The notes: generated from the letters alone by a model not told the origin. Positions 15,529 to 23,182 are shown, numbered from the stretch's first letter. The stretch: DNA of 23,767 bases from Latescibacteria bacterium UBA6620 (GCA_002433075.1 DJHM01000042.1:151983-175749); one strand, 5' to 3'. Made by a program: numbers and translations.

Positions 15529-15580
15529 TCGCGAACCGCCCCCACGGACAAACGTGATGTGCGATTGTGACGGTTCGCGA
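15529..15580. repeat. Perfect 10-bp inverted repeat with 32-base loop
   Basis: TCGCGAACCG (15529-15538) and CGGTTCGCGA (15571-15580) are exact reverse complements. Its place just beyond the minus-strand sulfatase stop fits 3'-end processing or a repeat. The long loop makes a simple Rho-independent terminator less likely. Confidence 0.5.
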
Positions 15581-15636
15581 GTGAAGAGTCGCAGGGGATT
15601 TCACACAACCAAGATAGACCTGCTCTACGACCAGCT

Positions 15637-16923
15637 TTACGAGGGGACAATCCTCACACCTGGATCGTCTGTCCGTTCGCACCAGGCGCGAAGTCGATTG
15701 CGACACCACGAAAGATCATCCGCGTGTCGTGACTGAACCGCAAGGTTTACCATCTCCCCCGGATCGGATCGAAGATCGACAAGTTGCTCGCGATGACGAC
15801 CCATCGCGTAGACCGAGTACTTATAGGAGTCCGTCACCAGCGCTCGTGCGTAGGAGGGGCCGCCGGGCCCCGTACCGAAATTAATCTCGGTTTCGATCAC
15901 CAGTTGGTCACGCCACCCACCTCCATCACCACCCTCAACGAGAGGACGCAGGCTCAAGCCCTCTCTCCCATCGGGGCATTCCGCCCCCGCGTAATCGCAG
16001 ACGGTCGTGAAGATGTCCAGCCCGTTCGAGACGAGATGCCGATCGTCGAGCCGCCCGCCTTCCTGTCCGGGCGCCGATACGATCATCGGGATTCGCACCT
16101 CCTCTTCCCATAAGGCAGTCTTCTGATTCCAGTTATGCGCGCCGTGACCGTCACCGTGGTCGCTCGTAAAGATCACAACCGTGTCTTCCGCCTTCCCTGA
16201 GGCGTCGAGCGCGTCGAGCAGACGTACGATTTCCCCATCAACTTTCTCGCACAGCCGATAGTACTGGTGACGGAGCCACCGCCACTCGTCCTCGGTCCAG
16301 CCCAGCGTGGAATAGATGCGGGGAGATGCACGTTTGAGCCATTGGAGCACATCGGGCGCGAACGGAGGGATCGCAAAATTCGCAGGCAACCCGGGGCAGT
16401 CCTCGGGGGAAGCGGGCTGCTCAACCGGTCCCTGTGGCAGGGTCTGATTTCTCGCGATCTGGCAGATGTCGTGGGGATTGATGAAGGACGCAAACAGGAA
16501 GAACGGCTTTTCGCTCTCCTTCATGAACGTCTCCGAAGCGACCGGAACGACCGAGTCGTCGGTTGGACACAGATGTTCGAGCCCGCAATCCGACGGGTCG
16601 CATCCGGGAACGTGCCACTTCCCGGCCAGAGCGGCATTGTAGCCCGCCGCTCGCATTACGTTCCCGATCGCTTCGTGGATCAGCGACTCGTGGATCGGGG
16701 TTCCGTTCGACGTTACGTTCGTCTGATGTGGCATCAACCCCGTGACGTAGCTCGACCGCTCGGGCGCGCACAATGGATGCGTGCAGTAGGCCCGCGCGAA
16801 CCGAGTCCCTGCCTCCGCGATCCGGTCCATTCCCGGTGTAGACAGTTCGTCGTCCCCAGCGCAACTCATCGCATCCGCGAACTGTTGGTCGGTGGAAATG
16901 AACAGAATGTTCGGTTTCGCCAT
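15637..16923 (-). CDS. Type I sulfatase, cytoplasmic
   Basis: The 428-residue protein starts 'MAKPNILFISTDQQFADAMS' with a good GAGGAGA ribosome-binding site. The formylglycine motif is Cys52-Ala-Pro-Glu-Arg in 'YCTHPLCAPERSSYVTGLMP'. 'ALAGKWHVPG' and the metal-binding 'FTSDHGDGHGAHNWNQKTAL' are intact, as is the C-terminal 'SYKYSVYAMGRHREQLVDLR'. Type I sulfatases hydrolyse sulfate esters after an activating enzyme converts the Cys. No signal peptide is present, so an imported substrate is implied. The gene follows a PhyH gene by 107 bases on the same strand, repeating the order seen at 4993-2860. The two sulfatases are clearly different in sequence, so the arrangement is not a recent duplication. 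Confidence 0.93.
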   Translation of the reverse strand: MAKPNILFISTDQQFADAMSCAGDDELSTPGMDRIAEAGTRFARAYCTHPLCAPERSSYVTGLMPHQTNVTSNGTPIHESLIHEAIGNVMRAAGYNAALAGKWHVPGCDPSDCGLEHLCPTDDSVVPVASETFMKESEKPFFLFASFINPHDICQIARNQTLPQGPVEQPASPEDCPGLPANFAIPPFAPDVLQWLKRASPRIYSTLGWTEDEWRWLRHQYYRLCEKVDGEIVRLLDALDASGKAEDTVVIFTSDHGDGHGAHNWNQKTALWEEEVRIPMIVSAPGQEGGRLDDRHLVSNGLDIFTTVCDYAGAECPDGREGLSLRPLVEGGDGGGWRDQLVIETEINFGTGPGGPSYARALVTDSYKYSVYAMGRHREQLVDLRSDPGEMVNLAVQSRHADDLSWCRNRLRAWCERTDDPGVRIVPS

Positions 16924-16950
16924 CGATCTCCTCGAAATGAAAAACCCGGA

Positions 16951-16974
16951 CCACTAAGACTCCAAGACACCAAG
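16951..16974. repeat. Degenerate octamer tandem repeat, three units
   Basis: Three consecutive 8-base units read CCACTAAG, ACTCCAAG, ACACCAAG in the gap between PhyH and sulfatase, about 28 bases upstream of the sulfatase start. It resembles the heptamer arrays at 8223 and 13002 in style but has an 8-base period. Confidence 0.45.
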
Positions 16975-17030
16975 CAGAATCAACAGATACGAAGTCAGAC
17001 CACGGGTATCCCTGCCCCCCCTGCTCACCC

Positions 17031-17771
17031 TTACCCCGCCTCCCCCCTCAACACTTCCCGACACTGCCCCTCGCCATTCCCCGTCACGTTGTAGGCGAAG
17101 GTATTCGCCCTTCGGTCCCTGCTCGATGTGTTTGGTGCGGAACCGTGGATCACGAGCGCATTGAAGAAAACAGCATCTCCCCGCGCCATCGGAATCGCCG
17201 TCGCATCATCACGCGCCTGGTAGTGACCGGGCAGAAAGACGCCGAAACTCGTCTGTTCCCGCTCGTGTTCCTGAAGGCCCCAGTGATGGCTGCCCGCGAC
17301 GAATTCGGGACATCCATTGTCGATGTCCGTTGAATCGATCGCGACCATACAGTTCACCATCAGCGGTCGGTTCCCCGCCTTCTTCCAGTACGCATAGTCC
17401 TGATGCCACGGAATCGCTGTGCCGTCGTTCGCCGCTTTCATCAGCAACTTGCTGTGGTAGAGCGAGAGGTCCGGGCCGATAAACGACTCGATGGCGTCGA
17501 GCATCCGAGCTGACCGGAGCATTGCGTTCAGCGTTTGGCTCACGACTTCACTGTGCATCAGTTGGCGAATGCGTTGCGGGACATCAGGACGATCGAACGA
17601 CTCCCAGCTGATGCCCACACCGTCGATCGGTGCCGCTGCCATCCGATCGTGCAGATTTTCAATCTCGGCGTCGACCGAATCGATGAGCGAGGACTCGAAG
17701 AATCCCGGGCAGTGGAGATAGCCGTCCGCTTCAAAGGACGCGAGTTCCCGGTCCGTAATCGATGCTTTCAT
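17031..17771 (-). CDS. Phytanoyl-CoA dioxygenase (PhyH) family oxygenase, second copy
   Basis: This 246-residue protein begins in the usual way, 'MKASITDRELASFEADGYLH'. The Fe(II) triad is His123-x-Asp125 ('IPWHQDYAYW') and His209 ('LVIHGSAPNTSSRDRRANTF'), with Arg220 or Arg221 for 2-oxoglutarate. 'DNGCPEFVAGSHHWG' is typical of PhyH proteins. It differs from the copy at 4202-4993 in length and most residues, so substrates may differ. It is followed by a sulfatase (107 bases) and preceded by a response regulator (70 bases) on the same strand. I see no clear ribosome-binding site before ATG 17771; translation may depend on upstream reading or a weak site. Cytoplasmic. Confidence 0.92.
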   Translation of the reverse strand: MKASITDRELASFEADGYLHCPGFFESSLIDSVDAEIENLHDRMAAAPIDGVGISWESFDRPDVPQRIRQLMHSEVVSQTLNAMLRSARMLDAIESFIGPDLSLYHSKLLMKAANDGTAIPWHQDYAYWKKAGNRPLMVNCMVAIDSTDIDNGCPEFVAGSHHWGLQEHEREQTSFGVFLPGHYQARDDATAIPMARGDAVFFNALVIHGSAPNTSSRDRRANTFAYNVTGNGEGQCREVLRGEAG

Positions 17772-17841
17772 GGTGGTTCGGGCCGAGGCATATGGTGGGA
17801 AACGATCAAGACGGTTTCAACATCTTCTACGGGAGCGTCGG

Positions 17842-18621
17842 CTACGTCGACAACAGTGTCCGCAATGCCTGAATCACACGGTCGCCCAGAACTTTAGGGT
17901 CGAACGGTTTGGCAACGAACCCGTCGATCCTCATCTCCACCGCACGCTGTACGACCTCCGTCGTGGGAGACGAAGTAATAATCAGTAACGGCATGTACCT
18001 CGTCTCGGGATCCGATCGCAATCGCTGCGCAATGTCGAACCCGTCTGCGTGCCGAAGCCGATAGTCTATCACGGCAATGTCGACAGGACTTCGCTTCAGT
18101 CGCTCCATCGCCTCACCCGGGTCCGTGTAGCAGTCACAGAAGATTCCGCGTCGCTCGAACGCGACCTTCATCGCCTCCAGCGCATCGGCTTTGTCATCGA
18201 TAATGAGGGCTTCCGCCTGTCGGCCCAGATTCCCGAGGAAAAGCAGCCCCTTGAGCAGGATCTGCAGCTCTTCAAGGTTCACAGGCTTCACGAGATAACC
18301 GGCCATATCTCCGTTCGTAAGCATCTCGTGCGCATTCTCGGGGACGTAGCCAGTCACGACAATCACCTCGATGTCGGGAAACCTCTGCTTGACTTGACGA
18401 AGAAGCTGCCAGCCCGTCATATCCGGCATCATCAAGTCTGTCACGACCAGATCCGCCTTTCGATTCTCGAGGCTACCCAACGCCTCCTCCCCCGACGAAC
18501 TGCTCGAAACCTCGTATCCGCCGACTCGAACCAGCTTGGCGATCGCCTCTCGGACTTCTGGCTCATCGTCCACCGCGTGTACGTGGAAAGCTCCTGGTGT
18601 CTGCAATTTCGACTCGCTCAT
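17842..18621 (-). CDS. Response regulator with two receiver domains and no output domain
   Basis: The 259-residue protein starts at ATG 18621 (CGGAG upstream); the longer frame adds only unlikely sequence. Receiver 1 (about 12-125) has acidic Asp18-Asp19, phospho-acceptor Asp62 in 'LVVTDLMMPDMTGW', Thr90 and Lys112 ('YLVKPVN'). Receiver 2 (about 137-255) has Asp142-Asp143, acceptor Asp186 in 'IAVIDYRLRHADGF', a Thr/Ser near 216-217 and Lys238 ('FVAKPFD'). Both look competent for phosphorylation. With no DNA-binding or enzymatic output, it may act as a phosphate relay or by protein contact. No histidine kinase is in the window. The PhyH and sulfatase genes follow on the same strand 70 bases downstream, so cotranscription is possible. 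Confidence 0.9.
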   Translation of the reverse strand: MSESKLQTPGAFHVHAVDDEPEVREAIAKLVRVGGYEVSSSSSGEEALGSLENRKADLVVTDLMMPDMTGWQLLRQVKQRFPDIEVIVVTGYVPENAHEMLTNGDMAGYLVKPVNLEELQILLKGLLFLGNLGRQAEALIIDDKADALEAMKVAFERRGIFCDCYTDPGEAMERLKRSPVDIAVIDYRLRHADGFDIAQRLRSDPETRYMPLLIITSSPTTEVVQRAVEMRIDGFVAKPFDPKVLGDRVIQALRTLLST

Positions 18622-18833
18622 CTCACAGCTCCGATCTGGCCCTGGCACAGCCTGTAACGACCGGACGAAGAAGCCACCGTCCCCCCATTGGCGCAAGAGC
18701 CGATCCAGCCGGGCGAAGGGCAAAGCTTAAAGCAAGGGTAACAAGCACCCACCCCATTGCTCGAGAGGGGTCTACGACCTATTTTACCGCCGCACTGCGT
18801 TGCCTCTGAATCACACTCGAAGGAAAGCCTGCC

Positions 18834-19602
18834 TTGGGACAACTGGACGGGAAAGTCGCCTTCATCACCGGAGCGGGTAGCGGTATCGGCCTTGCGACCG
18901 CTCGACAGATGACCGCTGATGGCGCCTCGGTCGTTCTCGTTGGAATCCTGCCGGCACCCCTGGAGAAGGCCGCAACGAAATTGGTGGATGAGAGTCATCA
19001 CGCCCTGGCGCTGCCGACGGACGTGGCCGATCCTGAACAGATGAAGGCGGCCGTGGACGCCACCGTCGACCGGTTTGGGGCGCGTCGATATCGTCGTGGC
19101 GAGTGCGGCCGTCCAAATGCACAACGAGGGTCGCGACCTTCACAGAATGGACGACGCGGTCTGGGATCGAACACACGCCATCAACTACCGTGGAGTCTAC
19201 CTCACCTGCAAGCATTGCCTGAATCGAATGATGGAACAAGCTTAAGGAAGCGTCATCACCATCGTCTCCGCGGTCACCGCGATGAGTGGTGGGTCCGCCA
19301 ACGTCAGCTACCTGAGCGGAAAGCACGGCCTGATCGGACTTGCTCGCCATATCGGCGTGCACTACGCCGAACACGGGACCCGCTGTAATGGGATCTGTCC
19401 GGGTGCGCTGGAGCGTAATCCCGATCACGATGTTCATCCCGACCCCGAAGGCAGAGCACAGCGACTTTCTGAAAGCATCCCCCTCGGGAGACCGGGAACG
19501 CCCGAGGACATCGCCCCCTGGATCGTTTTCATGTCTACACCCGCCGCGGGATATGCCACCGGGGCCACTTTCGTGATCGACGGTGGCCTGACCGTATCCT
19601 GA
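18834..19602 (+). pseudogene. Short-chain dehydrogenase/reductase, frameshift plus in-frame TAA
   Basis: The start is TTG 18834 with AAGGAAAG upstream. 'KVAFITGAGSGIGLATARQM' is the NAD(P)-binding TGxxxGxG motif. A one-base gain in the GGGG run at about 19077-19080 shifts the frame; the true continuation is 'RVDIVVASAAVQMHNEGRDL' in frame 1. TAA 19243-19245 then interrupts 'NRMMEQA*GSVITIVSAVTA'. The catalytic YxxxK survives in 'VSYLSGKHGLIGLARH', and the end 'GYATGATFVIDGGLTVS' is canonical. Repaired, it would be about 255 residues, the normal SDR length. Two lesions of different kinds argue for decay, though the first could be a homopolymer error. The cupin gene follows after 48 bases. Confidence 0.78.
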
Positions 19603-19650
19603 ACCCAAATCGTCTGGTCGTATTCGTTACGTCAACGAGAGGAGAAAATC

Positions 19651-20013
19651 ATGGTTATTCGTAGCTGGAAGGAAGCGGTACCTGTGGTCGGTCACGAAAC
19701 CGCCATCATCTGGTCCATCTTCCGGGGGAAGGGGTCGGAGGGGCTCACGGAGGAAGAAGCTCCGCTGCTCGGTACCACCGGGTTCACGCTACACAAGATG
19801 CAACCCGGTGTGGAGGGCGACTATCACGACCACGAAGACCGTGAGCAGATCTACTATTTTACAGAAGGGCGGGGGAAGATGAAGATCGACGAGAAGATCT
19901 ACGAGGTCGAGGAGGGGGACGCAGTTCATCTGCCACCCAAGTGCAAGCACCAGCTCATCAACGACTCAGATGCGTGGATCGAGCACCTGATCATTACCGC
20001 GCGAGTGCACTGA
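19651..20013 (+). CDS. Cupin-domain protein
   Basis: This 120-residue single-domain cupin has a GAGAGGAGAAA ribosome-binding site. Motif 1 is 'VEGDYHDHEDREQIYYFTEG' with metal ligands His59, His61 and Glu65. Motif 2 is 'EEGDAVHLPPKCKHQLIND' with His100. All four ligands are present, so a bound metal is likely. Small cupins include isomerases, dioxygenases and sugar-binding proteins, and this one cannot be assigned. It probably shared a transcript with the broken SDR upstream. No signal peptide. Confidence 0.88.
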   Translation: MVIRSWKEAVPVVGHETAIIWSIFRGKGSEGLTEEEAPLLGTTGFTLHKMQPGVEGDYHDHEDREQIYYFTEGRGKMKIDEKIYEVEEGDAVHLPPKCKHQLINDSDAWIEHLIITARVH

Positions 20014-20110
20014 GATACGAGGTCCGGGAATCCGTTGTTACCGGCGACTCGGACTCAAGCCGAACGGAACTCGCACCTTTTGCGTGACAAGTATCAGGTA
20101 GGAAGATTCG

Positions 20111-20983
20111 CTACTTCGCCGCCTCTTCTGCAGGGGCATCTCCGAGAAGAGATTGGGCGAGGCGCGCGTGGGACCCGTGGCCGATCGTGTAGACCCGGGT
20201 GATCTCGGCGCCGAGAAGGAGAATCTGGCTGGAAATGTAAAACCAGAACATTATCACAATGAACGACCCGGCAGCCCCGTAGACTGAACCCATCGCGCTC
20301 GTCTTCAGGTACCAGACCATAAGCGATTCGGCCCAGGTAAAGGCGAGGCCCGAAGCCGCTGCCCCGAGTAGAACATCGCCCCAGGTGAGCTTCACGTTAG
20401 GCATGACCCGGTAGATCATCGCGAAAGCGAACGTGAGGATCGACCACGAAACGATGGACTCGACCGCCGTCGTGAGCACGGGATAGGCCGTGACCCGAGG
20501 AATCAGCGCCCTCGCAGAAGGTTCTACGATCACCACGGCAAACAACAGGGCACCGGCGCCGATCGTGGCCAGAAAAGCTGCGAATCGCCGTCTCAGCCGG
20601 ACGATAATGTTCGGCCGAACCTTGGGTTCAACCTCCCAGACAGAGTTGAACGCGTCCTGGAGCTGAGAGAAAACCCGTGTGATCGCGTAAAGGAGGGTCA
20701 GCGCGCTGACCGTGGTGGCAAGCAGGCTCGAGGATCGATTCCTCACACCGGCGACCATAACCATTATGGTTTCCGCCGCGCGGCCGCCCAGTAAACTGCC
20801 CGCTTCCTGTATCAACCGCTTCTGAGCTTCTGCTTCACCCAGAAAGGTCCCAGCCGCCGCGATCAGGATGACCGTGATCGGTGCGAGGGCGAACATCGTG
20901 TAATAAGCGAGCCCGGCGGACAGCCGGGGAATCCGGTGCTGGCGCCAGCTCTCGGCGATTGTTTTGACGTGGTCAGAGAGCAT
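20111..20983 (-). CDS. YihY/BrkB family inner-membrane protein (UPF0761)
   Basis: The 290-residue protein has about six hydrophobic segments. It starts 'MLSDHVKTIAESWRQHRIPR' followed by 'LSAGLAYYTMFALAPITVIL', the typical family opening. 'VFSQLQDAFNSVWEVEPK', 'MIYRVMPNVKLTWGDVLLGA' and 'GSVYGAAGSFIVIMFWFYIS' are further family segments. The family, once called ribonuclease BN by mistake, comprises integral membrane proteins of poorly known function, possibly transport. A short AGG before the ATG serves as ribosome-binding site. A terminator for the small gene upstream ends 72 bases before it, so it has its own promoter. Intact. Confidence 0.92.
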   Translation of the reverse strand: MLSDHVKTIAESWRQHRIPRLSAGLAYYTMFALAPITVILIAAAGTFLGEAEAQKRLIQEAGSLLGGRAAETIMVMVAGVRNRSSSLLATTVSALTLLYAITRVFSQLQDAFNSVWEVEPKVRPNIIVRLRRRFAAFLATIGAGALLFAVVIVEPSARALIPRVTAYPVLTTAVESIVSWSILTFAFAMIYRVMPNVKLTWGDVLLGAAASGLAFTWAESLMVWYLKTSAMGSVYGAAGSFIVIMFWFYISSQILLLGAEITRVYTIGHGSHARLAQSLLGDAPAEEAAK

Positions 20984-21054
20984 GTGAACCTAAATGACAA
21001 AAAGACAAAAGCTTGTGGCATTGTAGGCCCATCGGACCAGCCCGTCAACCGCAC

Positions 21055-21081
21055 AAAAAACAGGGCCCTTTCGAGCCCTGT
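21055..21081 (-). terminator. Rho-independent terminator for the small minus-strand gene
   Basis: Read on the minus strand, ACAGGGC (21081-21075) pairs perfectly with GCCCTGT (21066-21060) around an eight-base loop, followed by a run of six T (21060-21055). It lies seven bases beyond the stop of the 61-codon gene. Confidence 0.8.
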
Positions 21082-21087
21082 AAGCAT

Positions 21088-21273
21088 TCAGGTCAAGCGC
21101 ACAGCTTCCGGTAACTCTGGTACCGCCCCTCTGAACTTTTCGATCCCCCGGAATCGACGTGACCCCTGCGTCGAGATCGCCCACCAGCACAGCCAGACCA
21201 CGACAGTCACTGCCGTAAGGATATAACCCGCCATTTTTCCACGCCGTTCTGCACGTGCGAATGAATCGATCAA
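21088..21273 (-). CDS. Small single-helix membrane protein
   Basis: This 61-residue product starts at TTG 21273, with a helix at about 15-33 ('AGYILTAVTVVVWLCWWAIS') flanked by basic residues. The frame is open well upstream ('TGRVDRLIADGKEAVAPGSG'), with no ATG or GTG, so the true start may lie further up. The strongest support for a real gene is the textbook terminator seven bases after the stop. I do not recognise the family. No clear ribosome-binding site is seen. Confidence 0.45.
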   Translation of the reverse strand: MIDSFARAERRGKMAGYILTAVTVVVWLCWWAISTQGSRRFRGIEKFRGAVPELPEAVRLT

Positions 21274-21445
21274 TGCCTGGAACTTCCCCGACCCGGGCGC
21301 GACGGCCTCCTTTCCGTCCGCGATAAGCCTATCTACCCGACCTGTTAACCATCTATGATTGTACCTCTCGTGACAACCACGAAATGAGAAGGTAATTTGA
21401 CGATTTCGAGGGTTCGTGTTCAGGGACGAAACCGGGCGTAAGTCT

Positions 21446-21473
21446 TTGACTGGATTGAAACAATCGGTATATT
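21446..21473 (+). promoter_or_regulatory. Candidate sigma-70 promoter
   Basis: TTGACT (21446-21451), a 16-base spacer and TATATT (21468-21473) lie about 48 bases before the ATG at 21521 and point toward it. Both boxes are near consensus. Confidence 0.5.
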
Positions 21474-21520
21474 AGTGGCCGCCGTAGAAATAGCCAGAGT
21501 GATAAAAGCGGGGGCAGTAG

Positions 21521-22402
21521 ATGCTACGCAGTCGAAGGCGGGGGTCCGTCGGGGAATCTATCCGCAACATCACTCACGAGTTCTGCCCGGATCCTTTCGC
21601 GCAAGACCCGTCAGCGTTGGACTTTTCAGAGGGGCCCGCAGCAAATAAACCGCCGGCATCTATCCTGCGCTGGATGCTTTTGGCTCTCCTCTGTCTGGAT
21701 CCCTCCGGAGCCGTTTTCGCAGAACCCCTCCGCCTTGCAGCCGTTCAAGGCTCTTCCGATGTGAACTTCGGTGTCGCAGTCGTCAAGGAAGCCTACGCTC
21801 GTCTCGGTCACGAGATCGAGATTGTCTCGGAAAGTGGCCCTACTGCCCTCAAACGGTCCAACGGCGGCGACCTTGATGGCGAAGTCCAGCGCATCGACGG
21901 TATCAGTCGTGATTTCGAGAATCTGATCCCGTTTCAGGTACCAGTGAACTACTTGCAGTACGTCGCCTTCGCCAAGACGGACGCCCTCCTGGCCAACCAC
22001 TGGCATAACCTCAGACCCTATAAACTCGGGATCGTTCGTGGCATTCTGTTCGCCGAGCAGGGAACGCACGGGATGGATGTGACGCGCTACGGAACCTACG
22101 ACGACCGGATCGGCATGACGACCGTCGATGTGGCCCAGGGCCCAAAACGAAAAATCCTCGCGGTGGCCGCCCGGCAACTTGGCGAAATCATTAAAACCCG
22201 CCAGGAACTCCTGGGGGAGCGGAGCAAGCTCCACTCGGCGCTCGAAAAACGATCGTCCGACGCACGCATTACGGTTCACGAGCACGTCTATACCGGTGTC
22301 GATGTTCGCATCGGAGATCAGAACCTGAAGGTTACTACCGACATCGAGTGCGCCGAGTTCTTCGTCCGAAACGACGTCCTTACCCACCAACCCGTCGGTT
22401 GA
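21521..22402 (+). CDS. Chimeric protein: solute-binding (SBP_bac_3-like) N-part fused to FapA/DUF342-like C-part
   Basis: The frame of 293 codons is intact. Residues 48-67 ('SILRWMLLALLCLDPSGAVF') form an internal signal-like helix; the real start may be the ATG at 21674. Then 'PLRLAAVQGSSDVNFGVAVV' and 'NGGDLDGEVQRIDGISRDFE' match substrate-binding proteins of the amino-acid ABC type, up to 'GTHGMDVTRYGTYD' (about 195), where the domain stops short. The rest, 'RQLGEIIKTRQELLGERSKL' (coiled coil) and 'ITVHEHVYTGVDVRIGDQNL', resembles the C-terminus of FapA/DUF342 proteins, which are cytoplasmic and membrane-recruited. Joining the two domains in one frame looks like a deletion fusion, or an assembly join. 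Function is doubtful. A GT2 gene follows after 19 bases. Confidence 0.65.
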   Translation: MLRSRRRGSVGESIRNITHEFCPDPFAQDPSALDFSEGPAANKPPASILRWMLLALLCLDPSGAVFAEPLRLAAVQGSSDVNFGVAVVKEAYARLGHEIEIVSESGPTALKRSNGGDLDGEVQRIDGISRDFENLIPFQVPVNYLQYVAFAKTDALLANHWHNLRPYKLGIVRGILFAEQGTHGMDVTRYGTYDDRIGMTTVDVAQGPKRKILAVAARQLGEIIKTRQELLGERSKLHSALEKRSSDARITVHEHVYTGVDVRIGDQNLKVTTDIECAEFFVRNDVLTHQPVG

Positions 22403-22421
22403 ACCCCCGATAGAGCGCTGA

Positions 22422-23123
22422 ATGCCAGACCCTGTTTCGGTTTCCCTGATCACCCCGACCTACAACGAGCGGGAGAACATCCCCATCCTCGCCGAAGAGA
22501 TCTTCGGCACGATGCAGGGACATCCCCACATCGACCTCGAGTTGATCGTCGTCGATGACAACTCACCTGACGGAACAGGCGAAATCGCCGAGTCGTTGAA
22601 GGATCGATACCCCGTCCAGGTCGTCCATCGTGCGGGAAAGCTCGGCCTGGGCAGTGCGGTCATGGAGGGATGGGCCAGGAGTAAACGGGATCTGCTCGGC
22701 GTGATTGACGCCGACCTCAGCCACGATCCGATTCTCGTCCCCCAGCTGATCGACGGGCTGGGTACCCACGATATCATGATCGGTACCCGTTACGATCCGG
22801 AGAGCCGTGTCGAGAAATGGCCCTGGTACCGGAAAGCCATCTCTCAGGCCGGTGTGTCAATGGCCCGTGCGCTCACCGGCGTGAAGGATCCTCTGGCCGG
22901 TTTCTTTTTTCTTCATCGCCGGGTCATCGCGGACTTCGAGCTCACCTCCCCTGGATACAAGATCCTTTTCGAGATTCTAATCAAAGGGGACTACAGAAGC
23001 TTCTCCGAGATCCCGTTCGTATTCCGCAATCGACAATTCAGCAGCAGTAAGCTCAACCTCCTCGAGTACTACCTCTTCGCGAAACAGCTCTACATCTTCA
23101 GTATTCGAAAGCTCCGGGAATAA
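22422..23123 (+). CDS. Glycosyltransferase family 2, polyprenyl-phosphate mannosyltransferase (DPM1)-like
   Basis: The 233-residue protein starts 'VSVSLITPTYNERENIPILA', then 'LIVVDDNSPDGTGEIAESL' and the metal-binding 'VIDADLSHDP' (Asp96-x-Asp98). 'GTRYDPES' and 'VKDPLAGFFFLHRRVI' are hallmarks of the DPM1-like group, and the length suits the short form without membrane helices at the end. It would transfer a sugar, probably mannose or glucose, from a nucleotide to a polyprenyl phosphate at the cytoplasmic face for glycan or glycoprotein synthesis. It starts 19 bases after the chimeric gene and may share its promoter at 21446. Intact. Confidence 0.92.
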   Translation: MPDPVSVSLITPTYNERENIPILAEEIFGTMQGHPHIDLELIVVDDNSPDGTGEIAESLKDRYPVQVVHRAGKLGLGSAVMEGWARSKRDLLGVIDADLSHDPILVPQLIDGLGTHDIMIGTRYDPESRVEKWPWYRKAISQAGVSMARALTGVKDPLAGFFFLHRRVIADFELTSPGYKILFEILIKGDYRSFSEIPFVFRNRQFSSSKLNLLEYYLFAKQLYIFSIRKLRE

Positions 23124-23158
23124 CCGCCAAGGTCCTTTGTCCTCGGCAAGCAAAAGGC

Positions 23159-23182
23159 CGAAGCGTGTCCGACAGCGCTTCG
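23159..23182. terminator. 7-bp inverted repeat between convergent genes
   Basis: CGAAGCG (23159-23165) and CGCTTCG (23176-23182) are exact complements around a ten-base loop. It sits in the 137-base gap between the GT2 gene (plus) and the fourth sulfatase (minus). No T run follows, so the call is tentative. Confidence 0.35.

Noticed and set aside
15529..15580. Integron attC-like site
   Set aside because: The arms CGGTTCGCGA/TCGCGAACCG do not show the paired RYYYAAC/GTTRRRY core boxes in the correct layout, and there is no integrase or cassette array.
16951..16974. CRISPR-like array
   Set aside because: The units are only 8 bases with no spacers, and no cas genes are nearby.
424..19245. Genome-wide stop-codon reassignment
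   Set aside because: The internal stops are a mix of TAG and TAA with no common replacement residue. TAG ends apparently normal frames (for example 571-573), and many intact genes have no internal stops.
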